This document shows, piece by piece, positions 12,783 to 23,905 of a stretch of DNA of 64,000 nt; position 1 is the stretch's first letter, and the number at the start of each line of letters is the position of its first letter. The translations under genes and the position numbers were made by a program. This DNA comes from Dryobates pubescens. Lineage: Eukaryota > Chordata > Aves > Piciformes > Picidae. The DNA lies in NCBI RefSeq assembly GCF_014839835.1, contig NC_071634.1, positions 13,126,453 to 13,190,452 on the forward strand, read 5' to 3'. The notes under the pieces are model-generated. The model was not told where the DNA came from and made no database searches. It worked only from the letters and a program-made list of their open reading frames with translations.

Positions 12783-15741
12783 TTGTGGGACCATGTATAA
12801 AACAGCGTTTCTCATCAAAAGAGAAATGTGAGAATCGAAGTGTGAGGGACATGAGAGCCACCTGTTTAAACATTTGGATTTTCACTCTTGCCTTTTAAGA
12901 CAAGACTATCTTGTCTTTCAACTCTTCCCAGGCCTTCCCTATGTATGAACAGAATTTCAAAACAAAGATTTATTCCAGATGTCTTAAGTATATTTTTCCA
13001 GGCCTGAATTGGAACAAGTTACAGCAATGCTCACCTTCTTATAGTTTTTGATCATTGCAACACAAATTCTTGCTGACAGCAGTGGAGATCATGGGGACCT
13101 TTCCTGGGTTTCAAAACCAGGTTTTACTAATTTGGATCCCATTCCCAACTGTCAGAAAGGCTGTGCTTTAAGGAGAATCATTCATCTGATGATCCCTAGT
13201 ACAGATGCCCAGCATATGTACAGCAGCAGTGTTAGCACTTCTTAATTCTCCCCAGCTTTCAGCTTCAGCACTGGAACCCATGACATCTCTAGCCTCTCAC
13301 AAGTGCTGTGATACTTTTCCCCTTGCCTCAGAAGAATTGTCTGTAATAGCTGGGTGGCTATTAATAACTGATAGCAGGAATGCACAGAGAACTAACAGCA
13401 GTGCCAGCCTTTAGAGGTGACCACTTGGATTTCTTACTCTTCACAGACTGTGATGTCTGGCAAATAATGTCATCCTTGTGCTCTAGGTTCACATCTGTAA
13501 AATGAGATATTCTTTATTGCCTTCTGTGCCAGATATGTGTAATCAAATGATTGAGTGATCAGATATTGCAATAGCTGAGAGTTTGTAATTACCTGGGATA
13601 AGGGATGCAAAATCCTTCTGGACCATAATTACTAAGTCAGCTCCTTGCTCTTGGGAGCAATGCAAGTTAGATATGCTGTAGGCCCAGAATGATAGAGTCA
13701 TCATGGCACAGACTGCAGAGAGAGATGCTGGCAAAATTCCAACCCAAATTACTTCTGGGATTCTGTTCTGATGCTGCATCTCCACAAATATATCCTCTTG
13801 GAGCACTGGAGACCATGGTGTGCACCCCTGAAGTAGTCCTGCAGGAGGCAGCTTGCCTCAATCATGCACAGATCGATTAAGTCACTATGGTCCAAACTGA
13901 CTGAGGGCAACTCGACATCTCTGCCAAAAGTACTTGAGTACTTGTGGCCCCAGGCTAATGATAGAGATAGTGTAAGTGCACTTTATGTAGCACTGTGCCT
14001 CCATGGAGCTGAACAATGGCATGGTTTATCTCCAGATGAACCTCCTAAAGGTAGTGAAAGCTTACCATAGTGGGAAATACCCTTTGTAGTTCACACATTT
14101 CAGTCCTTCTTGCCCAGCCTTTAAATGAAATAGCAAAACTGAGCCTTGACTGTGTGTATGCTGCATCTCTCGTAAAGGCAGTAAGTGTGGGGCTCATAAA
14201 AGCCTCGTGAGCTGATACTGGAAACAGCAGATACTGAGATGTATGTCCTTGTGATGTCCAGGTTTTTTTAAAGCTGTGCATAAAATCAAAGCAAAGTCTG
14301 TTCAAGGGAGTTTAATGGAGTCTGCCACATCACACAAAGGGACCTGCTTTCTCAGGGTCTCAGAGGTAACTGGACAGTGTCATGCCAGCAAAGAAGCACT
14401 CCCAGTCCATTGGCAGAACAACCCAACCAATCTTCTGGGGGCTGTTTGAAAGATAAATGAGAAATATAAGACTTCAAATTACATATAAGAGTCTCTATTT
14501 GTACTAGGACAAAAAAGGGGGGGGGAAGAAGAAAAGTATGTGAAAGGTTTTGATATGGTAGATCATGACATAGGCTTCACCCAACAATTCTCATACCTTT
14601 CTATTTGTGTTTTGGTTTCTGGGGTCCCAGCCAAGCTTCCACTTTCACATACACAACTGCAGATCTGTGACCCTCAGTTTGTGAACTGTTTTCTTAACAC
14701 CTACATAAATGTCTGTGAATGCATATACAATACTCAGTGAAGCCTCTGGTTGTGAGACACAATTACACCAGGCTGCAGTAAAACTCAGTGCTCCAAGGCT
14801 TGGAGAGCTTACAAAGCTGTGTTGTGGCTGAAAAGGGCTGGGGCAGAACTGACATGGTCCCTGCAGAGGGCTGCAAGTGCACTGCCCAATGGCTTGTTAC
14901 TTCCCTAGGGGAAAGCCAGATCCCTGGGGCAGAAACAGAGTTATGCCTGGGGATGATTACCTGGTACCCAAATTAGCAGTGTGCTGCAGATACCTGTGCT
15001 GAACACAGCAAGATTTGGTCCTCAGAATTTAACTATACATTCTGCTTGCCTCAAAACACTTCAAAGAAGCAGGTAATAAGTCCTAAGCAGCTTTTGAAGT
15101 TTAGCCTCTTGTAGTTACAGGCAGAAAGCTGGATGAGATCCCAATATGCCCAATGCACCAGGCTGCTGTCTGGATCTGGGTGTGTGCAAGTAGTCCTGTG
15201 TGCCAAGCCTTGTTCCTACAAACCAGGTCACAAGGGCTCCACATCATAAAACAGTATTAAAAGTAAAAAAAAATCCCAGATATTCTCTAGAAATAGAACA
15301 GTGGAGCTGGGAGAGGGGGAGAAAACATGTTCTTGCTGATGGCTTGGCAGAGTGAAGAGGTCTGGCACAGCAGGAGCCAGCAGCACAGGGCAGTTCAGCA
15401 CCGACTTAGATAAATAAGCCCTAAGGTATAAGAACTGAGCCCACTGTAGAGAGAGGGTGCTTTGCTGTCTGAAGAACAATACTTGCACCCACACTAACTT
15501 TAAAGTACCAGCTTTCAATGTGAATTTTAGCTTTAAGAAAAGCCAAGACCAATGTCAACCCTCTGAAAGGAGAGATACATATCAGCTTTGACACTGCCTC
15601 ATTATTTTTGAAGACATTAGTGGGGAAAGGGAAGGGAAAAACATTGGAAAGAGCTGAAAAGCATCAAGATCAATTGGCTGGAGACTTAGAGTTTCAGCAT
15701 TTGACAGTGGAAATGGATATGAATGGATCCTAAATTGAAAA
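12783..15741. other. Gene-free, unrecognised
   Basis: A G-run near 14517-14526 is the only low-complexity feature. No exon or repeat family is recognised. Confidence 0.5.
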
Positions 15742-15930
15742 CTGAGAGAGTCATTAGCTGTTGGAATGTACTGCCCAGGGAGGTGGTGGAGTCACCATCC
15801 CTGGAGGTGTTCAAGAGGGGATTGGACGTGGCACTTGGTGCCGTGGTTTAGTCATGAGGTCTGTGGTGACAGGTTGAACTTGATGATCTTTGAGGTCTCT
15901 TCCAACCTTGGTGATTCTGTGATTCTGTGA
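15742..15930 (+). mobile_element. CR1 LINE 3' fragment (ATTCTGTG tail)
   Basis: About 190 bp, from TTGGAATGTACTGCCC to two GATTCTGTG units. Confidence 0.9.
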
Positions 15931-18900
15931 AACTGAGGCTTCCCTCATCCAAAACAATCTAGCACTGCTATTAGTTGGCTACAACTGGGAGAGACAATTC
16001 AATTACCACTAAACGACTTTGAAGTTGCATATGTGTTTTAGTGTCTTAATAAAGCTGCAAAATAAAACAACAACAACAACAACAAAAGAAGAAACAACGA
16101 AAGCTGAAGTCTGAGGTTCAAGGAAACCCTTGGTAACACTTATAAAACGTGTAGGGGATTTGCACATTCGTTGGCACACAAGGGGAATCGGACCCTAGAC
16201 AAAAAGGGATCACTTGATCATTCTTCATCAAATTCTACTGTTTTCTTAAGACAGAAATGCTTATTAAAAGCCTTGAGGGCCTTTTTTTTTCACCTTTATA
16301 TTTCATAAAGCCAGCAATATTGCATTTCCAATTCTTTTAAAGCTGGATTTTAAAAGTTTGTTTCCCTTCCCCCTTCTTTTGGAACTGAATAGAATGAATG
16401 AAGACTTCTATTTTCTTTCTTATCTCTCTGCTACTCCTTTCATTATGCCTAAAATATGGGGAGGGTTTATCATCTCCATAAAACCTCTGCCCTCATTGTC
16501 TGGGAATTGAATGACTACGTTTAAAGTAATGTCTCTATTCTTGCAAATATAATTTTACAATGGAACAGGGAACTTCTTTTTTGACAAAACCTTACATTTA
16601 TCTATTTTAAGCTACATCATGATCATAGAATCAATTATCTTGATTTTCATTGTCATCCCACTACTTCTGCTGAGGACTTGTTCCAAAAACTGGGCTTGTT
16701 TTGGTGAAGTTTAATATGAAGTTTAATAAGTTCAAGTAGACCAAAGGAAAGAGAGAGAGAAGAAGAACAACTTCAGGGGGAGAAAAATAATGTATGAGAA
16801 GCACTGGTTTTACTTGCAGGCTATTCATTGCACTGATGATGCCTTAAATGCTGAACTTCAGTCAGGGTTACATTTCCTGGCTGAGATACAGAGATTCTCT
16901 GAAAATTGAAATAGAAAATCGGCAGTAACCTCATCTGGAACGCAAGAAACCTCGGCAGAAGGGACAGAGCTGAGAGTACTGCCACTTGGGAGCTGTGAGC
17001 TGAAATAGAGAAGCCTGTCATCTTTGTTTTATTCTTAAAATATGTAGAACAAAATAAGAGCTGAAAACATGCATTGTGTTCTCATTCTGCTGGGCCTGCA
17101 TTAGGAGCATTGCTCACATACCCCACCGGTGCAGAGCACCACGTGCCACAGTTCCTGCGCCCCCATCGCTCTCCCTTATGTTACTGCTCAAGTATGCATT
17201 CAGAAAAGAGCCAGCAGATACAGTAGATTTATTCTGCTTGTTGAGGTCAAGGACTGCTTTTTGGTTTTGTTTTCAGCTGAGAGGGAACTCTTTCCTCGTG
17301 ATACCAGACAGGCTTTCTGTTTTGCAGTCCGCTGTCAGTGTGCACTACTGATAAAAAAAACCCCAACCCATGTGAGAGTATTTTTAAAGGGAATTATTTA
17401 TCAATCTAAAGCACTGGTGAGTTATGAGCTGTCTCCAGTGCCTAAGTTAGGAGGCTTTCAGCAAAGCAAAGTATCTGCATGCACTGCAATTCAGAAGCTC
17501 CAGCTGCCTGAAGCTCTTGAAAACCATGTAAGTAAAGGGCTTTATTTTCCTGAAGCAGACGCTGTATCTCCTCTTGCCTCGTAACAGCTTTGAGATAATC
17601 TAAACTTGAGATTAAATTCCCAATACAAATGATGTTATTATCTTGCTGTTGCTTTGAATAATGGGTGCATGTTGGCATAATAAATAAATAACTTACCTTT
17701 CTAGAAATGTGTACTTGTGAGTAGTGTAAGGAGCAGAATCAGTGCCCAGCTTGGGCAGGCTCTTTGCTTTTCTGATCACTGACCATTTCTGTTCTTTGTG
17801 ATCAGCACAGAGAACTCTCAAGGGTTTTTTTAACTTCTTGGTATTCTGATTTCAAGGGCAATGGGAAGCTGGCAGGAAAATGCAAAACCTGTGCAAAGGA
17901 AAACAAAGAGCAGAAGTGCTGTTAATGAAGCAGCACCAGCAAACCAGAAAGTGATGTGCAGCTCCTGTGTTGAACTTGTGGTCTTGTGGGATTTTACACT
18001 CTTTATAGTGACATCTAAGAGGTCACAGTTTATATGACTAAGAAGAATATTCAATGGCAGAGGAAATATTTTGACTGGCTTATAAAATGTCACTTGATTT
18101 TCATGCTCCTATTTAAGTTAATCACTTTCTGTATGGTTATTTGGAGTTGATTGCAGAGGATGAATTAACTTTCTTGGAGCTTCACAGTTTAATTTGAGGT
18201 CATGAAATACTTCCTTTTCCTTTATGCAGTTCATGAATGTACTGGCAACAGGCCTGGCAGACAGGTGTTGAAATCCCCAACTACTCTTCTTGTCTGTGAG
18301 GTCCTCCCTGCCCTTTTGATGGCTGCCCTTATGTGAATAGGGTGATAAATGAATGAAAACTGGTTGTTGTGCCAGGAAGCTTCTTTAGTTCCACTGACCA
18401 GGTACAGGTGCTATTAACCTGAGTCAGAAATCTCCTGCACTCAGGATTCCCAGTATCTTCCTGTCCAGAGAGTCTCTGTCCCTCTTGCATTCCTTGCAGC
18501 CTTTCCAAAAGTACCCAATCCCTCTGACTTTGCACCTTCTGTTTGGCTCATGCTTTTCTTTCCCCAGTTCCAAAGAACTTTTAGCAGGTCCTTCCTTCCA
18601 GCCCCACATGCCTGAAAGGTGCAAGCTCTGTCCTCTAATCTTCACAGTGGAAAGCTGCCCCATGCTCACAAGGCAGTACTGAGTTCATTTATTACAGATA
18701 CACCACTACAATCACCTCTTGCATCAGGAGCTCAGAGGAACACTGCCCCAAATTGCTTACTACCTTTCCCAGATCTCCTGTTGACCCTTTTCACGGCAGT
18801 GTAAGATCCTCCTGTGGAAAGGCACATTGTCCAGAGATGCCCATGGTTCACCGAAGGCAATGGGGAGGCCCTCCCTGACTTCAGGCAGTCAGACTTGGGT

Positions 18901-18956
18901 GCCAGAAGGAGCCAGGGGGTTAACAGGCATGCAGGGCTGTGGGCCCGGAGTGTGCT
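15931..18956. other. Gene-free, mostly unrecognised
   Basis: Contains only the CAA run at 16063 and a short TCATAGAATCAAT motif at 16625 that could be a CR1 scrap. Confidence 0.5.
16063..16086. repeat. (CAA)n microsatellite
   Basis: About eight CAA/AAC units in a locally A-rich stretch. Confidence 0.85.
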
Positions 18957-19280
18957 GCTCCCTTTTCTTCCCTTTTCTTTTCCTTCCTTTTCTTTCCTTT
19001 TCCTTTTCTTCCCTTTTCTTTCCTTTTCCTTTTCTTCCCTTTTCTTCCCTTTTCTTCCCTTTTCTTCCCTTTTCTTTTCTCTTCTCTTTTCTCTTCTCTT
19101 CTCTTCTCTTCTCTTCTCTTCTCTTCTCTTCTCTTCTCTTCTCTTCTCTTCTCGTCTCGTCTCGTCTCGTCTCGTCTCGTCTCTTCTCTTTTCTCCTTTC
19201 CTTTCTTTTCCTTTCCTTTCCTTTCTTTTTTTCCTTTCTTTCCCTCTGTTTTTTTTCCTTTCTTTCCCTTTCTTTTTTTC
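18957..19280. repeat. Polypyrimidine block: (CTTTT)n, (TTCTC)n, (CTCGT)n
   Basis: About 325 bp of nearly pure C/T on the + strand. TTCTC pentamers (about 19079-19150) change to six CTCGT pentamers (19151-19180) and back to CTTTT/CTTTC units. Uninterrupted open frames in several phases follow from the lack of A and G and are not genes. Confidence 0.95.
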
Positions 19281-21538
19281 ATTGCAACTCAGCTCTCACA
19301 TACCTAGCTGGTGCAACTGCACTCCTGGGGGAAAACAGCAGTTTGCTGTACTTTTGGAGTTGATGTATATTCATGTGCTCCCTTAGTCTCTTGGCAAATG
19401 CATCTTTTGAGCTCTAAAGCATTCTGAACCTTTCATATAGTCCTTTGTTTTGAAGCAACAGATGTCTGTGACAGGCAGATGGTTATGACTTTGAATCTGA
19501 ACATCTTTAAATACTTTGTTGTGTGTATTTTATAGAGGAATGTGCTCTGTCTTACTACACAGAACTGATGCATTAAATGAAGAGCATCCATGTCTGGGTG
19601 CTTGCTGTCGCTTCCCAAGCTGCAAACCAACAAGCCACATGGTTTTTAGGATTATTTGTTGTGACATATCTTCACCCCATTGCTCAGTTTGTGTTTTCAA
19701 GTTACAAACCAACTGCAAAATGCACTAATCTGACGCTCAGCCAAAACAAGCAAGCAACAAACGAAGAGTCAAAGGAGCTGCCCTGGTTGTCAGTTGCATT
19801 CTCACTTTAACGTATACTGTGAGCAGGCTGAAATCTTCCTCTCGCAGAATTTCCCAGAGGAAATAAATAGAGTGCCTATGAAAATAACTGAGGAAAGGGG
19901 GGAAAAAAAAAAAAACAGTCTTTTGATCTTTCTTATTCTAAAACTTCATTTTTTTCCAGGAGATACAGCTATGAAATTCGATGAGCACAGAATCTAAGAG
20001 CTTAAGATCTTAGAATAGGAATAAATTTGGGAACACAAACGGGAAGAAATAAATCTCAAATAAGAAGATAACTCTCGTTTTCTTTCAAGGAAAGAAGCCA
20101 GATAAACAGATTTCATCTGACTGTTTTGTTATTGGATATTCATTTTCTGCCCTAAAAATTATAGTTCTGTCTCTCTCCACCTGACTCTGAGGCTTTGTTT
20201 TTCAAAGAAATCTCTTGAGACAGCCTGTGACATGTGTGAACTGTTTAAACCTGATTTGGTTGAACTTACAAAAGGATTATGGCACAGATTGTTGAAGGCT
20301 TTGTTAATTAAAATGACATAAGATATGTTATTGCATTAACTCAGTGCTTACACAAGGCACTAGCCTGGCTTGAAAGAAGAGTTATGCCTCGTTTCAACTG
20401 AGTTTTGGAGGTTTTTCCTCCACCTTCGGGGCTGTTGAAGAGTTTATGGAGCTGGAGGGGTGCTGGAAGAGCTCAGTGGTGATGCAGGATATGCTCCTTC
20501 CCTCCTTTTTTCCTCTCTCTCCATTCCCTCCACAAACTTTTTGCTTTCTCACTTCTTCAGCACACAGTAACCCCTGCTACCAGGCTGTCCCAGAGGACAG
20601 GTTTTCCTCTTTTGACACCTCAGATCAGCCTCTCTATTGCACCATGGGTAGTGTTCAGCCTTGCTGGAAAAGAGAAGGCTTGGGGTGGAGAAAGAACCCG
20701 ATGGAGACAGCATGCTCCAGCAAAGCTGATGGGCCAAAGGCCCCCTGTTTGGATTCAGTGGCTAATCCTCATCTGCAGGTACAAGCCAGGTAGTTCACAT
20801 TTAAGCAAGGCACCCAGGCTGCTGACCCTCAGTACTCTGTCACCCAAAGCTACTGGCTGCTTTAATTACTGCCTTGTCTGGCTCTGCTTTTCCTGGTGGT
20901 ATCATCATCCAGATGTCTGCTGGGAACAGCCATTGCCCAAGGAAACAGCAGACTAACAGAACAATTAGCCTGAACAAAGACAGCAGTTCCTCCAGTTCCA
21001 CTTCGAGGGTTTTAAGATCTCTTCTGTAGCCAGTACTGTAGGGTTTAAAAGAAAAAGAAGGAAAATTGTTGAAAGGTTCTACTTTAGAGTCTATTATTCC
21101 ACAATCTGAGGTTTAGAAATCTACATACAAATGAGGAGTTGTGAAAACTTCTGGTTGATAGGCTGTCTTTCTTTCTGACAATTCTAATTGTTCAACAGCT
21201 GCAAATGTTCAAATACTTCCAAAGCTGCAGGCAGTACTCTGCTACCTGACAGCAACATAACTCAGAGACTCCCCTAAATAAATCCTTCCAATGTTGTGAA
21301 GAGATTTTATTGTAATGTGTGCCAAACTTCCTTTGTATCTATCACAAGATGTCTCTCTCTGTGGAGCTCTGCTATCCACCACTGTTTGGTGCAACACACT
21401 ACAGCACATATCTATTTATGTACCTGGATACCACCTCTTAGGCTTGTAGATGTGAGGCCTGAGGCAAGACTCAATGGCTGTTGAATTGAGATCATACTGG
21501 AAGTCTGTGAAGATACAGAAAACTGAGTTCTGGAAATA

Positions 21539-21540
<2 letters not shown>
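19281..21540. other. Gene-free, unrecognised
   Basis: Unique-looking, with an A13 run at about 19904. No exon is recognised. Confidence 0.5.

Positions 21541-21572
<32 letters not shown>
21541..21572. repeat. Homopolymer C32
   Basis: Thirty-two consecutive C on the + strand with nothing repetitive beside it. The true length may differ because homopolymers are error-prone in assemblies. Confidence 0.85.
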
Positions 21573-21990
21573 ACTAAATAACAGGCTCTTTGCAAAGTGG
21601 AAAGTAGCCTACCCTTTAATCCTTGCTGTGCTGCTGTGTGCCTATGGTCTACCTATAGTGTCAGAAGCAGGAATAAATCCTCCCCTAATGTTCCAGAAAG
21701 ATCTTACCCAAAATGTAACACAAGGCAATCAGAAAAATTGACTTTGAAGGACCATAGGTAGCAAAATAATCAGAAGTGACCAAAATGGAGAGCCAACAGC
21801 AGTTACCATTACTGTGGTTCCAGTAATGGAAAAGCTCTTGGCAGTCAGAGAAGCAGCTCAGTGTCACAGCAGTTTCCAAATGGAAAGCTTATCTGGAAAC
21901 TGCTCTAAGCAAACTTCTGCAGTGGAAGGCCTGTAGGAAAATGGACCTGCTGGAACAGGCATTGTCATCCTTAAGTATCAATAGTTGTTA

Positions 21991-22085
21991 GAATAGGATA
22001 GGATAGGATAGGATAGGATAGAATAGAATAGAATAGAATAGAATAGAATAGAATAGAATAGAATAGAATAGAATAGAATTGAATT
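21991..22085. repeat. (GGATA)n/(GAATA)n at a CR1 3' end
   Basis: Five GGATA units followed by about a dozen GAATA units, running directly into the 3' end of the minus-strand CR1 that follows. Confidence 0.95.
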
Positions 22086-22765
22086 AACCAGCTTGGAAGA
22101 GACCTGCAAGATCATGGAGTCCAACCCATCATCCAACACCATCTAATCAACTAAACCATGCAACCAAGGACCCCATCAAGTATCTTCCTAAACACTTCCA
22201 ATGATGGTGACTCCACCACATCCCCAGGCAGCACATTCCAATGGCCAATCACTCTCTCTATGACGAATTGCTTCCTAACGTCCAGCCTAAACCTCCCCTG
22301 GCACAGTTTGAGACTGTGTCCTCTTGTTCTGGTGCTGGTTGCCTGGGAGAAGAGACCAACCCCCACCTGGCTACAACCTCCCTTCAGGTAGTTGTAGAGA
22401 GCAACAAGGTCTCCCCTGAGTCTCCCCTTCTCCAGGCTAAGCAACCCAGGCTCCCTCAGCCTCTCCTCGCAGGGCTGTGTTCCAGACCCCTCCCCAGCTT
22501 TGTTGCCCTTCTCTGGACACCTTCCAGTAGCTCAACATCTTTCCTAAACTGAGGGTCCCAGAACTGAACACAGGACTCAAGTTGTGGCCTAACCAGTGCT
22601 GAGTACAGGGGCAGAATGACCTCCCTGCTCCTGCTGGCCACACTGTTCCTGATACAAGCTAGGATGTCATTTGGCCCTCTTGGCTGCCTGGGCACACTGC
22701 AGGCTCATGTTCAGCCTACCATCAACCAGCACCCTACCTTTAAGCTCCTGCCCATTTCTGAAGTT
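22081..22765 (-). mobile_element. CR1 LINE 3' copy, pentamer-tailed group
   Basis: About 685 bp on the - strand, covering the 3' UTR and the last part of ORF2 ([20 protein letters not shown] frames), with a few small changes. It is joined to the GAATA/GGATA repeat. Confidence 0.93.
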
Positions 22766-23605
22766 CAGTGAGGTAAGTAACGTACATGATTTCTTAAATG
22801 TAGCTGGGGCTGGAGGGTGGAGGAGGGATCTGCTTCTGTTCATATTCTAGAGGGAATCCTTTATGCTAGATTTTTAAGGTTTCCTCTGTGGCTTTTAAGA
22901 TGTTTTCTGAGATCTGCAATTACATTCATGTAATTTTCTAAAATAATGGTGAAGCAGACTACATGGTAATTAAAACAATTCTTCTTCTGAACTTCATCTC
23001 CCTTCTGCTTTATCAGTTGATGCTCTAGTAAGTAGTTTCTGCCTTGAGGGGCTGTTGATAGATAGTTCAGTGAGATAGCTCTGTATCTCAGCTAACTTGT
23101 CCCTGCAAGGTCCTTGATAACACTAAGAAAAAGTCAGTGCTCACCACAAATTAACTCTGGCAGTTATCAGTAGTTCAGATCCTTGACAGCACTTATAGCC
23201 TTTGGTGGAGCATGTGGGAGAAGCTGACAGTTCTGGCAGTCAAAAGAAAGCAGTGGAAATGGGGGGGGGGGGGGGGGGGGGGGGGGTGAGTTTTTTTGGT
23301 GTTTGGTTGGTTGGTTTTATTGTTTTGGGGTTTTGTGCAATGGGAAACCAGATTCAGCAGCACATCACGGACCCAGCAAGGGCGCTGCTGGCACATCCTG
23401 AACCAATTTCAGAGAGACATGTGAAATGCCTTCTCATGAGGTTAATGTTGTTTCCAAGATGATTTGGTGACAGAAGGTCTTTGAGCTACATGGCCACTTC
23501 CAAAATGTGAAATGATCCTGGCTCTTTGCAGGCAAGGAATGAACACAAAGGCCCAGAGGGCACTTCTGCACATGGGTTGGTGGTTACTGGTGATCTTTCT
23601 CCTGA
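22766..23605. other. Gene-free spacer with the G26 run
   Basis: Apart from the homopolymer and the GT-rich stretch after it, I see nothing. Confidence 0.5.
23261..23286. repeat. Homopolymer G26
   Basis: Twenty-six consecutive G on the + strand, followed by a GT-rich stretch (about 23287-23335). Confidence 0.85.
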
Positions 23606-23812
23606 TGGCTGGATGTTAGGAAGGAGTTCTTCATAGAAAGAGTGATTGCCCATTGGAATGGGCTGCCTGGGGAGGTGGTGGAGTCACCATCAATGGGGGT
23701 GTTTAGGAAGAGACTTGATGGGGTCCTTGGTTGCATGGTTTAGTTGATTAGATGGTGTTGGATGATAGGTTGGACTTGATGATCTCAAAGGTCTCTTCCA
23801 ATCTGGTTAATT
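23606..23812 (+). mobile_element. CR1 LINE 3' fragment, pentamer-tailed group
   Basis: About 205 bp from GGCTGGATGTTAGGAAGG to GGTTAATTCT, followed by the ATTCT array. Confidence 0.92.
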
Positions 23813-23905
23813 CTATTCTATTCTATTCTTTCTATTCTATTCTATTCTATTCTATTCTATTCTATTCTATTCTATTCTATTCTTCACTATTCTATTCGTC
23901 ACTAT
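23811..23905. repeat. (ATTCT)n at a CR1 3' end
   Basis: About 17 ATTCT pentamers with a few interruptions (TTCACT, CGTC), beginning at the 3' end of the plus-strand CR1 before it. Confidence 0.95.

Noticed and set aside
18814-19386. Long open frames on both strands rich in Phe/Ser/Leu or Lys/Arg/Glu
   Set aside because: They lie in the pure polypyrimidine tract, which lacks stop codons by composition.
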